Positions 46,517-54,968 of a stretch of DNA of 64,000 nucleotides are shown here, in pieces; the first letter of the stretch is position 1; each line of letters starts with the position of its first letter. The DNA comes from Terriglobia bacterium (GTDB lineage Bacteria; Acidobacteriota; Terriglobia; Terriglobales; Acidobacteriaceae): the NCBI GenBank assembly GCA_020073165.1, contig JAIQFP010000004.1, positions 186,001 through 250,000 of the forward strand, in the 5' to 3' direction. Under the pieces are notes generated by a model, which made no database searches, was not told the DNA's origin, and was given only the letters and a program-made list of their open reading frames with translations. The translations under genes were made by a program, and so were the position numbers.

Positions 46517-46717
46517 ATGGCAAACCTGACCCTGATTTACGGCATGCGGCTGCTGCCCTCGGATGAAGTGGCGGAAGTTGGAGACGCGACCCTGAAGCTG
46601 AGAAATGGGCGTGAGGCGAGGGTCACCATGCACCTGCTGGAAGGCAGCAAGGAAGACATCGAGAAACAGTTGAAAACCAGCCTGGACGCATTCTTCGACT
46701 TTTACCCGGAAATCTGA
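46517..46717 (+). CDS. small conserved-looking protein, unknown function
   Basis: A 66-residue soluble protein (MANLTLIYGMRLLPSDEVAE to LDAFFDFYPEI) with a predicted beta-strand start and an acidic, amphipathic helical end. Codon use is like its neighbours and it has a -10 hexamer at leaderless distance. No family recognised. Heptad repeats flank both sides. Confidence 0.6.
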   Translation: MANLTLIYGMRLLPSDEVAEVGDATLKLRNGREARVTMHLLEGSKEDIEKQLKTSLDAFFDFYPEI

Positions 46718-46718
46718 C

Positions 46719-46805
46719 GGCCGACCTCAGACCTCGGACCTCGGACTGTCGTTCAATAATTTGCTGAGGTCTGAGGTCCGACGTCTAAGGTCCGACGGTC
46801 GACGC
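46719..46805. repeat. heptad repeat with inverted arms
   Basis: Left arm with GACCTCA, GACCTCG, GACCTCG (46722-46745), core TGTCGTTCAATAATTTG, right arm with CTGAGGT, CTGAGGT, CCGACGT, CTAAGGT, CCGACGG. The arms are inverted complements, so a long hairpin can form. Confidence 0.75.
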
Positions 46806-46813
46806 TCGTCCTC

Positions 46814-46819
46814 TATAAT
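46814..46819 (+). promoter_or_regulatory. -10 element of the SpoIIE phosphatase gene
   Basis: A perfect TATAAT ending 15 bases before the ATG at 46835; the leader would be about 8-10 bases, with no clear Shine-Dalgarno. Confidence 0.5.
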
Positions 46820-46834
46820 CAAGTCTGGTTCATC

Positions 46835-49021
46835 ATGCGGCTGTTTTACCATGATCTGCGGATCTGGCTCGAGGTCCATGGCCTGCTGCCCACCAGTCGT
46901 GTGGCGCGGAGCGCCTGGTACCTCCTGGGACTGGATGTGTTTCTGTTCGTGCTGCAGAAGCTGCTCGGGCTATTCAAGGTTGCCTTCGGGCAGGGCTTGG
47001 GCGGGTGGGTCACTTTCCTGAGCTTCGTGGTCGGGGTCCTGTTCATCATCCTGATCTACCGCTGGCTGAAGGTAAAGCTGCTGTGGCGGCTACGCAACCG
47101 CCTGATCGTGGCCTACGTGTTTATCGGGGTCACGCCCGTGGTGCTGCTGGTGGCCCTCGTCTCCGGTTCGCTCTACCTGTTTGCCGGCCAGTTTGCCACG
47201 TTCATTGTGACCAGCGGTCTGAACTCCGAACTGCAAAGCCTGCAAGCGGCCAATTCGGCCATCGGGCATGAAGTGGCTGTGGGTTTCGAGGCAGGCCGGA
47301 GCAATGACTCCTCCGCGCTGGTGAGTCTCCGCCGCGCCGACAAGGATTGGGCCGATCGCGAGATGTACGCCTGGATCAACGGCAAGCTAGTGCTGGACAG
47401 TTCCGCGGTGGCGCCGTCCTCTCCACCCGTGGTGCCGGCATACGTCAAAGATTCGTTCCGCGACATCGTCCGCGATCACGACAAACTTTTCCTGCGGGTG
47501 GCGGAGGTGATCCCCTCCAGGAGCGGCACGCTGATCGTGCTCTCCAGCGAGCCGCTCGACCAGCATCTGCTGCTGAAGCTGGCGGAGAACCTGGGGGAAG
47601 TCACGCTCTACGCCTCGGGCCTGAAACTGAGCCGGGTGGACAAGCCTCCGGGCAGTGTATCCGTGGAGACGAACAAACCCGCGGACAGCCAGTTGCATGG
47701 CTCGCTGAGCGTGAAGAAACCCGAGGGCGACTATGTCCTCGACACAGGCAAGGCGGCGCTGGTACCGACCTACACGGCAGGAACCGTCCCCGCCCCGGCA
47801 CGCAGCCTGGACCGCCAAGTCACGTTTCCAACCACTGTGCGGGTGGTGAATTGGGAGACAGGAGATACCTCGCAGCCCATCGCCATCAGTGTGCAGACCA
47901 GGCTGTCGAAGCTGTACGACCGGCTGTTCAGCTCGCTGGGGGATATTGCACCGGCGGCGGAATTCTTTCTGCTGTTCGTCGCCATCGTGTTCGGGATCAT
48001 CGAATTGTTCGCGCTGGTCATCGGCACGCGTTTGTCGCGCACTATTACCAAGGCAGTTGCCCAGCTCTACGAAGCCACCAAGCACATCAACCGCGGCGAC
48101 TTCAGCCACCGTATCCCGGTGAAGTCCAGCGACCAGTTGGCGACCCTGGCCAACTCGTTCAACTCCATGACCGCGTCGATCGAAAAGCTGATTGAAGAGC
48201 AGAAAGAGAAACAGCGGCTGGAGAACGAACTGGCGATCGCCCAGGAAGTACAGGCGCAGCTCTTCCCCAAACAGATTTCGCAGCTGGCGTCGCTGGAGGT
48301 GCATGGCTTCTGCCGGCCGGCGCGCACCGTGAGCGGGGACTACTATGACTTTCTCACGGTGGATTCCGACAAGCTTTTGCTGGCGGTGGGCGACATCAGC
48401 GGCAAAGGGATTTCGGCGGCGCTGCTGATGGCGACCATCCATTCCGCGGTGCGCGCCTACAGCCTGGAGGGCACCCCGATCTTGCGCGAACCGGTGGCGG
48501 TGGGTGCGGCCGCAGGATCGGGGCTGATGCTGGCTTCCGGGCTACACGGTGGAGAGGTGTCTCCGGGTACGCTCTTGGCTCTGCTGAATCATCAGCTCTA
48601 CGAGAGCACGCCTGCGGAAAAGTACGCAACCTTGTTTCTGGGAATCTATGACGGGCACGCGCACCGGCTGACCTACAGCAATGGCGGCCACTTGCCACCC
48701 ATTGTCATGACCGAGGAGGGGACCGTGCGCCGGCTGGAGGCGGGCGGGACAGTAGTGGGCTTGTTTGATGGCCGGCACTACGAAGAGGGCTGCATCCAAC
48801 TGCACCGCGGCGAGATCTTCTTGGCCTACAGCGACGGTGTGACCGAACCAGAAAATGATTTCGGCGAATTCGGAGAGCACCGCCTGATCGAGTTGGTACG
48901 GGAAAACCGGGCCTTGCCGCTGGCGAAAATCAGCGAACAGGTAACCGCCGCCGTGGATGACTGGATCGGGCCCAACGAACAACCCGACGACGTGACCCTG
49001 GTCCTGGCAAGAGTGCGGTAG
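46835..49021 (+). CDS. membrane HAMP-SpoIIE PP2C phosphatase (RsbU-like)
   Basis: A 728-residue protein. N-terminal hydrophobic helices (about 30-60, 65-85 and 95-120), a large extracytoplasmic sensor region (about 120-370), a membrane helix (375-400, EFFLLFVAIVFGIIELFAL), a HAMP domain (about 400-445, KSSDQLATLANSFNSM), a coiled coil (QRLENELAIAQEVQAQLFP) and a C-terminal SpoIIE phosphatase (about 490-728; GDYYDF, VGDISGKGISAALLMA, GVTEPEN, DDVTLV metal-binding Asp). It probably dephosphorylates an anti-sigma antagonist on sensing an external signal. No partner gene is adjacent. Confidence 0.9.
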   Translation: MRLFYHDLRIWLEVHGLLPTSRVARSAWYLLGLDVFLFVLQKLLGLFKVAFGQGLGGWVTFLSFVVGVLFIILIYRWLKVKLLWRLRNRLIVAYVFIGVTPVVLLVALVSGSLYLFAGQFATFIVTSGLNSELQSLQAANSAIGHEVAVGFEAGRSNDSSALVSLRRADKDWADREMYAWINGKLVLDSSAVAPSSPPVVPAYVKDSFRDIVRDHDKLFLRVAEVIPSRSGTLIVLSSEPLDQHLLLKLAENLGEVTLYASGLKLSRVDKPPGSVSVETNKPADSQLHGSLSVKKPEGDYVLDTGKAALVPTYTAGTVPAPARSLDRQVTFPTTVRVVNWETGDTSQPIAISVQTRLSKLYDRLFSSLGDIAPAAEFFLLFVAIVFGIIELFALVIGTRLSRTITKAVAQLYEATKHINRGDFSHRIPVKSSDQLATLANSFNSMTASIEKLIEEQKEKQRLENELAIAQEVQAQLFPKQISQLASLEVHGFCRPARTVSGDYYDFLTVDSDKLLLAVGDISGKGISAALLMATIHSAVRAYSLEGTPILREPVAVGAAAGSGLMLASGLHGGEVSPGTLLALLNHQLYESTPAEKYATLFLGIYDGHAHRLTYSNGGHLPPIVMTEEGTVRRLEAGGTVVGLFDGRHYEEGCIQLHRGEIFLAYSDGVTEPENDFGEFGEHRLIELVRENRALPLAKISEQVTAAVDDWIGPNEQPDDVTLVLARVR

Positions 49022-49362
49022 GAGCACTCAGCCCTCAGCCCTCAGCCTCCCGATCTCCTGCTCGGGTTCCAATTGCCATTCACCCCGGTGCAGTTTTCGC
49101 AGGTCTCGGTTGGTATTTCGGAATCAGATCAACGTATAGCAGGGAATCCGATAACTGAATCCTCAGTGCTGCGTGCTCGCACAAAGATCGGGGCAGCCAC
49201 TCGACGGTTGGCGACCGGGTCCTCTGCTCAGAAACCCAGTACACGACAGCACCGGTGCGGCTGCCCCGAGGCCCCGCGCACCCGCAAGGAATCAGCAGGC
49301 ACGCCCGCGCGGAGCAAACTTGGAATATCAGGGTGAGTAACGGGTATCAGGAATAGGGACGA
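49022..49362. other. 341-bp region, heptad repeat at its start, no recognised gene
   Basis: GCCCTCA heptads at 49026-49050 follow the phosphatase stop. The plus frame 49073-49336 has no family character. Nothing else is recognisable. Confidence 0.4.
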
Positions 49363-49653
49363 CTAGCAGAGCCGGGTACAGAGCAAGGAGAGGCGGGAGT
49401 TCGAAGCAGCGAGCGCCGGCACAACGCAATCCGCAAGCTGTGTCCCTACGAGCGGACTGGGGAGCGATACTCTTTCAACCTCGGCCACGACCGTGGCTGA
49501 GCGCACTGGCGCCGAAGACAACCGTGCCCTGGCGGCCACCGGGGCATTCCCGCCATGAAATGTAAAGTCGGGCAGGTCCACCTGGGGCAGAATCAGGATC
49601 AGCGCAAACAACGCCAGTTCGAAAATGAGAAGAAGCCACTTCCAGCGGTTCAT
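49363..49653 (-). CDS. small membrane-anchored protein, unknown function
   Basis: A 96-residue protein beginning MNRWKWLLLIFELALFALIL, an N-terminal membrane anchor, then an Ala/Val/Ser-rich periplasmic region. No family seen. The ATG at 49653 is two codons downstream of a possible longer start. Confidence is moderate because the C-terminal part is low complexity. Confidence 0.5.
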   Translation of the reverse strand: MNRWKWLLLIFELALFALILILPQVDLPDFTFHGGNAPVAARARLSSAPVRSATVVAEVERVSLPSPLVGTQLADCVVPALAASNSRLSLLCTRLC

Positions 49654-49815
49654 GGGACCCACACTTGCTGCTGGCGAGGAGAGTAGGCGATTGCTGATTA
49701 CGGTGTCAAGAGACGGACGTCTCTGCGCTGGGGTTACCCCAGGTGATGTTTCCCGCCTGCGACTCCTCCCTGTGTTATTTCCCTCGGCTGTTCCCCTTGG
49801 TAGCTAGCGCACAGG

Positions 49816-49840
49816 GTCATGTGAGGAACCTCACCATGAC
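49816..49840. promoter_or_regulatory. inverted-repeat operator candidate upstream of the NuoEF/Glt operon
   Basis: GTCATGTGAGG, AA, CCTCACCATGAC: near-perfect arms, with weaker matches extending outward to CTAGC and GGCTAG. There is no T-run, so a regulator site is more likely than a terminator. It lies 110 bases before the first gene. Confidence 0.45.
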
Positions 49841-49950
49841 GCGTGGCTAGAGTCACTGCCCATGTGCCCTTCAAGAGTCTTTAATCGAATGTTGGCTGGA
49901 GTTACGCGACAGCCGCTGTAAGCCAGCAAACCTCGTGCCAGGAGCGGGTT

Positions 49951-50202
49951 ATGGCGATGGAAGACATGCTCAACTGCCCCCTGTGCCAGGGTCATGCCCG
50001 GGTCAGCCGGGCGGAACTGATCGGCATGCTGACCGACCGGAATTTGCGGGAAAAGATCGAGAAGTATCTTGCTGAACTCACCTCCGCCGAGGGCGCTTTG
50101 ACAGAGGTGGGAGTAAATGGGAGCGGGGCGCGGGACTTCCAGAAAGAGGTTCACAGTTGGAACCCGCAACTGCCGATATGGCGGAGAAGCCCGAAGGAGT
50201 AA
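49951..50202 (+). CDS. small CxxC protein heading the NuoEF/Glt operon
   Basis: An 83-residue protein. Residues about 8-15 carry CPLCQGHA, a CxxC that could be half a zinc ribbon or a redox pair, followed by helices (MLTDRNLREKIEKYLAEL) and a polar C-terminus. AGGAGC precedes the ATG at 49951. The next gene follows after 45 bases, in the same direction, which suggests a role in assembly or regulation of the complex. No family recognised. Confidence 0.65.
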   Translation: MAMEDMLNCPLCQGHARVSRAELIGMLTDRNLREKIEKYLAELTSAEGALTEVGVNGSGARDFQKEVHSWNPQLPIWRRSPKE

Positions 50203-50247
50203 ACCCCGTCTTGGACAGGAATTCATAACTCGGAAAAGGCTGCCACT

Positions 50248-50769
50248 ATGCCGCAGGTCGAAATGGATAAAGTGGAACCGCTGCTGGAGCAGTACGAAGA
50301 TCAACGCCTCAACCTCATACCTATTCTGCAGGATGTCCAGGAGACATACCGCTATTTGCCCGAACTGGTGTTGCGCCGGATCTCCAAGAAGCTGCGGGTG
50401 CCGCTGACCGAGGTGTACCAGGTGGCGACCTTCTACCGTTGCTTCAGCCTGGTGCCGCGGGGCAAACATGTGATCCAGGTCTGCCTGGGGACCGCCTGTC
50501 ACGTACGCGGAGCGCCGCGCGTGCTCGACCGTATCCTGCGCGACCTCAAGCTGCCGCATGCAGGCACGACCGAGGACCTGCAGTTCACGGTGGAAACGGT
50601 GCGCTGCATCGGCTGCTGCGGCCTGGCCCCGGTAGCGCGAGTGGACAACACAAATACCCATCCCCACCTGACGCAGGCCAAGGTGGGTGGGCTACTCAAG
50701 AAATATCAAGAAAAGGCCGAGGCGCCGAAGGCAGCCAAGCCGGACGAGGCGAGCCATGCTAAAGCTTAA
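50248..50769 (+). CDS. NuoE/HydC-like [2Fe-2S] subunit
   Basis: A 173-residue thioredoxin-like ferredoxin subunit. The cluster cysteines are Cys79 and Cys84 (CLGTACHV) and Cys120 and Cys124 (CIGCCG). The helical N-terminus (PILQDVQETYRYLPELVLRR) is standard for NuoE, HoxE or HydC. It passes electrons to or from the NuoF-like partner. A Lys/Ala-rich tail follows residue 150. The stop overlaps the next gene by 14 bases. Confidence 0.9.
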   Translation: MPQVEMDKVEPLLEQYEDQRLNLIPILQDVQETYRYLPELVLRRISKKLRVPLTEVYQVATFYRCFSLVPRGKHVIQVCLGTACHVRGAPRVLDRILRDLKLPHAGTTEDLQFTVETVRCIGCCGLAPVARVDNTNTHPHLTQAKVGGLLKKYQEKAEAPKAAKPDEASHAKA

Positions 50770-52606
50770 GTCGCCCCACGAAATCAAAGAACTGCAGTTG
50801 TGCCTGGAAGCCAGTGAAACCACGCGGCCCTGCATCTCGGTGTGCGCCGGCAGCGGTTGCAAGGCTTCCGGAGCCGACAACGTCATCGCCTCGCTGCGCA
50901 AGGAACTCGAAAAGCGCAACCTGGCGGGCACCATCGATCTGAAGAGTACCGGCTGCCATGGTTTCTGCGAGAAGGGTCCGGTCATGATCGTGTGGCCGGA
51001 GAAGGTCTTCTACAACGGCGTGAGCCAGAGTGACGCCAAGGACATCGTGGCCAGCGTCATGAACGGCCACAAGCCGGTGGAGAAACTCCTTTATAAGGAT
51101 CCGAACACCGGGGAGCGCATTCTGCACGAGCATGAGGTGCCTTTCTATGCTCGCCAGCAGCGCATCCTATTCGGCAACAACGGCAAGCTCGATCCCAAGG
51201 ACATCCGCGACTACATCAAGGTGGGCGGATATCACGCGCTGGGCCGCGTGCTCCTGGACTTCACTCCCGAGCAGGTGGTGGAGAGCGTGAAGCGCTCTGG
51301 CCTTCGCGGCCGCGGCGGAGCTGGTTTCCCGACGGGAGTGAAGTGGGAAGCTCTGCGTAAAAGCACGGTCCATCCTCGCTACATTGTGTGCAATGCCGAT
51401 GAGGGCGATCCTGGCGCATTCATGGATCGCAGCTTGCTTGAGGGCAATCCGCACAGTGTGATCGAGGGCATCATCATCGGCGGGTACGCGCTGGAAGCCA
51501 AAGAAGCCTACGTCTATGTCCGCGCGGAGTATCCCCTGGCAGTAGAGCACTTGAGCGTTGCCATTCAACAGGCCGAGAAAGCCGGGCTGCTGGGCGACAA
51601 CATTCTGGGCACAAAAATGAGTTTCCGCATTCACCTGGTGCAAGGGGCGGGAGCGTTTGTCTGCGGCGAGGAAACCGCGCTGCTGGCCTCGATCGAAGGC
51701 AAGGTCGGTGAACCGAATCCCCGGCCGCCGTATCCGGTGCAGAAGGGTCTGTGGGGAAAGCCCACCGTCATCAACAACGTCAAGACGTGGGCCAGCGTGC
51801 CGGTCATCATCAATAAGGGCGCGGACTGGTATGCCTCCATCGGCACCGAGAAGAGCAAGGGCACCATGGTGTTCTCGCTGGTGGGCAAAATCAACAACAC
51901 CGGACTGGTGGAAGTGCCCATGGGCATCACCCTGCGGGAAATGATCTACGAGATTGGCGGCGGTATTCCCAAGGGCAAGCAACTCAAAGCCATCCAGATC
52001 GGCGGCCCCTCGGGCGGCTGCATTCCCGCCAGCATGATCGACCTGCCCATCGACTACGAAGCCCTCACCCAGGCCGGCTCCATGATGGGTTCCGGCGGCA
52101 TGGTGGTCATGGACGAAGACACCTGCATGGTGGATGTGGCGCGCTACTTCATGGAGTTCCTGGAAGAAGAGTCCTGCGGCAAGTGCTTCCCGTGCCGCGA
52201 AGGCACGCAGCGGCTGAAAGACATCCTCAACCGCATTTCGCAGGGCAAAGGAGCGGAAGAAGACCTGGAGTTGCTCGACGACGCCGGCTGGATGATCAAG
52301 GAAACCTCGCTGTGCGGCCTGGGTCAGACCGCGCCGAATCCGGTGCTCTCAACTCTTCGGTACTTCCGCGACGAATACGAAGCCCACATCCGCGACAAGA
52401 AGTGTCCGGCGAAGGTCTGCCGTGAACTGATTGTCTACGAGATTGACGAAACCATTTGCGACGGTTGCCATGCCTGCGTGCGGGTGTGCTCCTCCGACGC
52501 CATTCTCGGGGAGAAGGACAAGGTTCACGAGATTGAATCCGCCAAGTGCATTAAGTGCGGCGCTTGTATCGAAGTCTGTCAACCCAAGGCAGTACTGGTT
52601 CACTAA
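50756..52606 (+). CDS. HydB/NuoF-like NAD(P)H-binding flavoprotein, bifurcating-type architecture
   Basis: A 616-residue protein. Domain order: a thioredoxin-like [2Fe-2S] domain (Cys30, 35, 67, 71), an NADH-site GRGGAGFPTG (about 184-193), the FMN region CNADEGDPGAFMDR, GAFVCGEETALLASIEGK, the [4Fe-4S] site SCGKCFPCREG with the later CGLG, and a C-terminal double [4Fe-4S] ferredoxin (CDGCHACVRVC and CIKCGACIEVC). NuoF of complex I lacks the first and last modules; HydB, HndC and Sporomusa-type Nfn subunits have them. The ATG is at 50756, overlapping the NuoE-like stop. Confidence 0.92.
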   Translation: MLKLKSPHEIKELQLCLEASETTRPCISVCAGSGCKASGADNVIASLRKELEKRNLAGTIDLKSTGCHGFCEKGPVMIVWPEKVFYNGVSQSDAKDIVASVMNGHKPVEKLLYKDPNTGERILHEHEVPFYARQQRILFGNNGKLDPKDIRDYIKVGGYHALGRVLLDFTPEQVVESVKRSGLRGRGGAGFPTGVKWEALRKSTVHPRYIVCNADEGDPGAFMDRSLLEGNPHSVIEGIIIGGYALEAKEAYVYVRAEYPLAVEHLSVAIQQAEKAGLLGDNILGTKMSFRIHLVQGAGAFVCGEETALLASIEGKVGEPNPRPPYPVQKGLWGKPTVINNVKTWASVPVIINKGADWYASIGTEKSKGTMVFSLVGKINNTGLVEVPMGITLREMIYEIGGGIPKGKQLKAIQIGGPSGGCIPASMIDLPIDYEALTQAGSMMGSGGMVVMDEDTCMVDVARYFMEFLEEESCGKCFPCREGTQRLKDILNRISQGKGAEEDLELLDDAGWMIKETSLCGLGQTAPNPVLSTLRYFRDEYEAHIRDKKCPAKVCRELIVYEIDETICDGCHACVRVCSSDAILGEKDKVHEIESAKCIKCGACIEVCQPKAVLVH

Positions 52607-52617
52607 AGGAGAATGCC

Positions 52618-53349
52618 GTGCCAACGTTGAAGATCAACGGCATCGAAGTCGAAGTCGAAAAGGGGATGACGGTACTGGAAGCCGCGCGCTTCCTGGGCAT
52701 CCCCATTCCTACCCTGTGCCATGAAGACGCGCTCCAGCCCTACGGCGCCTGCCGCCTGTGCCTGGTGGAGGTCTCGAACGGAAGAAAGACCACCCTGCAA
52801 GCGTCCTGCTGCCTGCCTGCCGATGACGGCCTGGTGGTATTTACCCACTCGGCAAGGGTGGAGCGGGCGCGCAAGCTGCTGCTGGAGATGTACGTGGCCA
52901 CGTGTCCCAGCTCCAAGCGCATTCAGGACATGGCCTCGGCCATGGGCTTGCGCGAGTGCCGCTACGAGGCCAAGCACGAGACCTGCATCCAGTGCGGCCT
53001 GTGCGTGCGCATGTGCGAGCAGCAGATGATGGCCGGGGCGATCGGCTTCTCCGGACGAGGCGTAAACCGCAGCGTCACCCGGCCCTTCGACATGACCAGC
53101 GAGCTGTGCCGCCAGTGCGGCGCCTGCCTGTTTATCTGCCCGGTGTGCGAATCACGCTGCCAGGGGCCGCAGGCCGAGAGCACGCTGTGTAACGGCTGCC
53201 TGAACATTTCGACCGTGTGTTTCCAGAGTTACGACAACGCCATGTGTTTCCTCGAACCGTGTCATGCCTGCGAGATCGGCGGACCATTCCGTGCCGACGT
53301 CGGGGTAAAACCGCGGTCGAAAGATCTTACCCACATAGTGGGCAAATAG
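52618..53349 (+). CDS. HoxU/NuoG-N-like iron-sulfur protein without the His-Cys cluster
   Basis: A 243-residue protein. Plant-type [2Fe-2S] ferredoxin (Cys34, 45, 48 and 64 or 65), then a region where NuoG and HoxU carry the HxxxCxxCxxxxxC cluster but here only Cys96 remains (YVATCPSSKRIQDMA). Next are two [4Fe-4S] sites (Cys123/126/129/133 and Cys164/167/170/174) and eight further cysteines up to residue 218 (CNGC, CFLEPCHAC). The start is GTG at 52618 with AAAGGAGAA upstream. Confidence 0.88.
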   Translation: MPTLKINGIEVEVEKGMTVLEAARFLGIPIPTLCHEDALQPYGACRLCLVEVSNGRKTTLQASCCLPADDGLVVFTHSARVERARKLLLEMYVATCPSSKRIQDMASAMGLRECRYEAKHETCIQCGLCVRMCEQQMMAGAIGFSGRGVNRSVTRPFDMTSELCRQCGACLFICPVCESRCQGPQAESTLCNGCLNISTVCFQSYDNAMCFLEPCHACEIGGPFRADVGVKPRSKDLTHIVGK

Positions 53350-53362
53350 TGGAGAAACTGCC

Positions 53363-54943
53363 ATGACCTTTACGCGCCTGAATGCCTCCGCCGCCACGCT
53401 GACCAAGAATCGCACCGAAGATTCCGTCAGCCCGTTTAGTGGAATGTGTGCAACCTGTGTCGATGGCTGTATCGGCATGTGCGAGATCGGCAAGAGTGCC
53501 TATCGCGGTGCCGAAATGATTTATCCCCAACCTTTCGGCATCATCACCACCGCCTCGCAGAAAGACTATCCGGTGGATCTGTCGCACTTCACCATCCTGG
53601 GGCGCGCTGCGGGCGCCTGGGGAATCGAAGAGGACTCCAACCGTGCTCTGTTCCCGGCCGTGGACCTGGAGACCACGATCGGCGCCGATAACGGCATCAA
53701 GTACAAACTGCCGTTCACGGTAGCGGCCATGGGCTCCACCAACGTGGCCAAGAACAACTGGCCCGGACTGGCGGTAGGCGCGGCCATCACCGGCACGGGC
53801 ATCGCCGTCGGCGAGAACGTGGTCGGCATGGATATGGAATCGAGATTCGACAACGGCAAGGTGATTTCCAGCTCCGACCTGGAGTGGCGCATCCAGTGCT
53901 TCCGTGAGTGGCAGACGGACGGCTACGGCGAGGTCTTCATCCAGGCCAACGTGGAAGACACCATGCTGGGCGTGCAGGAGTACGCCATCAAGAAGCTGGG
54001 CGTGAAGGCAGTTGAACTGAAGTGGGGCCAGGGCGCGAAGGACATCGGCGGCGAAGTGAAGATCAAAGACCTGGCCAAGGCCCAGGAGCTGTACAAGCGC
54101 GGCTACGTGGTGCTGCCGAACCCCACCAACCATGTTGTGATTGAGGCTTTCAGGAAGGGTGCATTCCACGAGTTCGAGCGCCACTCGCGTGTCGGTATGG
54201 TCACGAAGGATGGGTTCCTCAAGCGTGTCGAGGAACTGCGCAAAGCGGGCGCTCGTTGGATTACGTTGAAGACCGGGGCCTACCGGCCGGTAGACCTGGC
54301 TCGCGCGGTGAAGTTCGCTTCACTGGCTAAACTGGATCTGCTGACGGTGGACGCAGCCGGCGGCGGCACCGGCATGAGCCCCTGGCGCATGATGAACGAG
54401 TGGGGCATCCCGGGAATCGAGTTGCACTCGTTGCTGCGCCAGTACTGCGACGAACTGGCCCGCAAGGGCGAGTACGTTCCCCCGATCGCACTGGCCGGCG
54501 GGTTCACCTTCGAAGACCAGATCTTCAAGGGCTTCGCGCTGTGTGCCCCGTACGTGAAGATGATTGCCTGGGCGCGCAGTCCGCTGGCAGCGGCGATGGT
54601 GGCCAAGAACATCGGCAAGGCCATCGAAGGCCAGAGCCTGCCGATTTACATCGAGCGCTTCGGCACCACGGTGGATGAGATCTTCGTCAGCTCCACTGAA
54701 CTGCGCGAGAAGTACGGCGACCGCTTCAACAAGCTGCCCACGGGAGCCATTGGGTTCTACACCTACTATCAGCGTGTAGCCCAGGGCCTGCGGCAACTGA
54801 TGGCGGGCGCCCGCAAGTTCGGCTGCAAGTACATCACTCGCGACGACATTGCGGCGCTGACGCCGGATGCCTCGCGCATCAGCGGCATTCCGCTGGTGAC
54901 CGACATGGACAAAGAAGAAGCCGCAGCAGTTCTGGCTCTGTAG
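53363..54943 (+). CDS. glutamate-synthase-type FMN domain protein (GltB2-like), atypical
   Basis: A 526-residue (beta/alpha)8 FMN protein related to the synthase domain of glutamate synthase: TVDAAGGGTGMSP, GIPGIELHSLLRQ, PIALAGGFTFEDQI. The glutaminase domain is absent. The C-terminal [3Fe-4S] motif CxxxxCP of GltB is also absent (that region reads SLPIYIERFGTTVDEIF). Instead the N-terminus has Cys29-x2-Cys32-x3-Cys36-x3-Cys40. It is the last gene of the operon, 13 bases after the Fe-S gene. Reaction and substrate are unknown. Confidence 0.85.
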   Translation: MTFTRLNASAATLTKNRTEDSVSPFSGMCATCVDGCIGMCEIGKSAYRGAEMIYPQPFGIITTASQKDYPVDLSHFTILGRAAGAWGIEEDSNRALFPAVDLETTIGADNGIKYKLPFTVAAMGSTNVAKNNWPGLAVGAAITGTGIAVGENVVGMDMESRFDNGKVISSSDLEWRIQCFREWQTDGYGEVFIQANVEDTMLGVQEYAIKKLGVKAVELKWGQGAKDIGGEVKIKDLAKAQELYKRGYVVLPNPTNHVVIEAFRKGAFHEFERHSRVGMVTKDGFLKRVEELRKAGARWITLKTGAYRPVDLARAVKFASLAKLDLLTVDAAGGGTGMSPWRMMNEWGIPGIELHSLLRQYCDELARKGEYVPPIALAGGFTFEDQIFKGFALCAPYVKMIAWARSPLAAAMVAKNIGKAIEGQSLPIYIERFGTTVDEIFVSSTELREKYGDRFNKLPTGAIGFYTYYQRVAQGLRQLMAGARKFGCKYITRDDIAALTPDASRISGIPLVTDMDKEEAAAVLAL

Positions 54944-54968
54944 TTCCGGGAATTACCCAGCCAGTCGA

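Noticed and set aside
49073-49336. 87-codon plus frame after the SpoIIE gene
   Set aside because: No recognisable domain, composition not protein-like, no start signal.
50756-53349. Ordinary complex I or Hox hydrogenase module
   Set aside because: No NuoA-D/H-N or hydrogenase subunits are adjacent, and the NuoF-like protein has the extra ferredoxin modules not found in complex I.
53327-54184. 285-codon minus frame over the GltB-like gene
   Set aside because: Shadow of the plus-strand gene, His/Asp-rich composition as expected from reverse reading.
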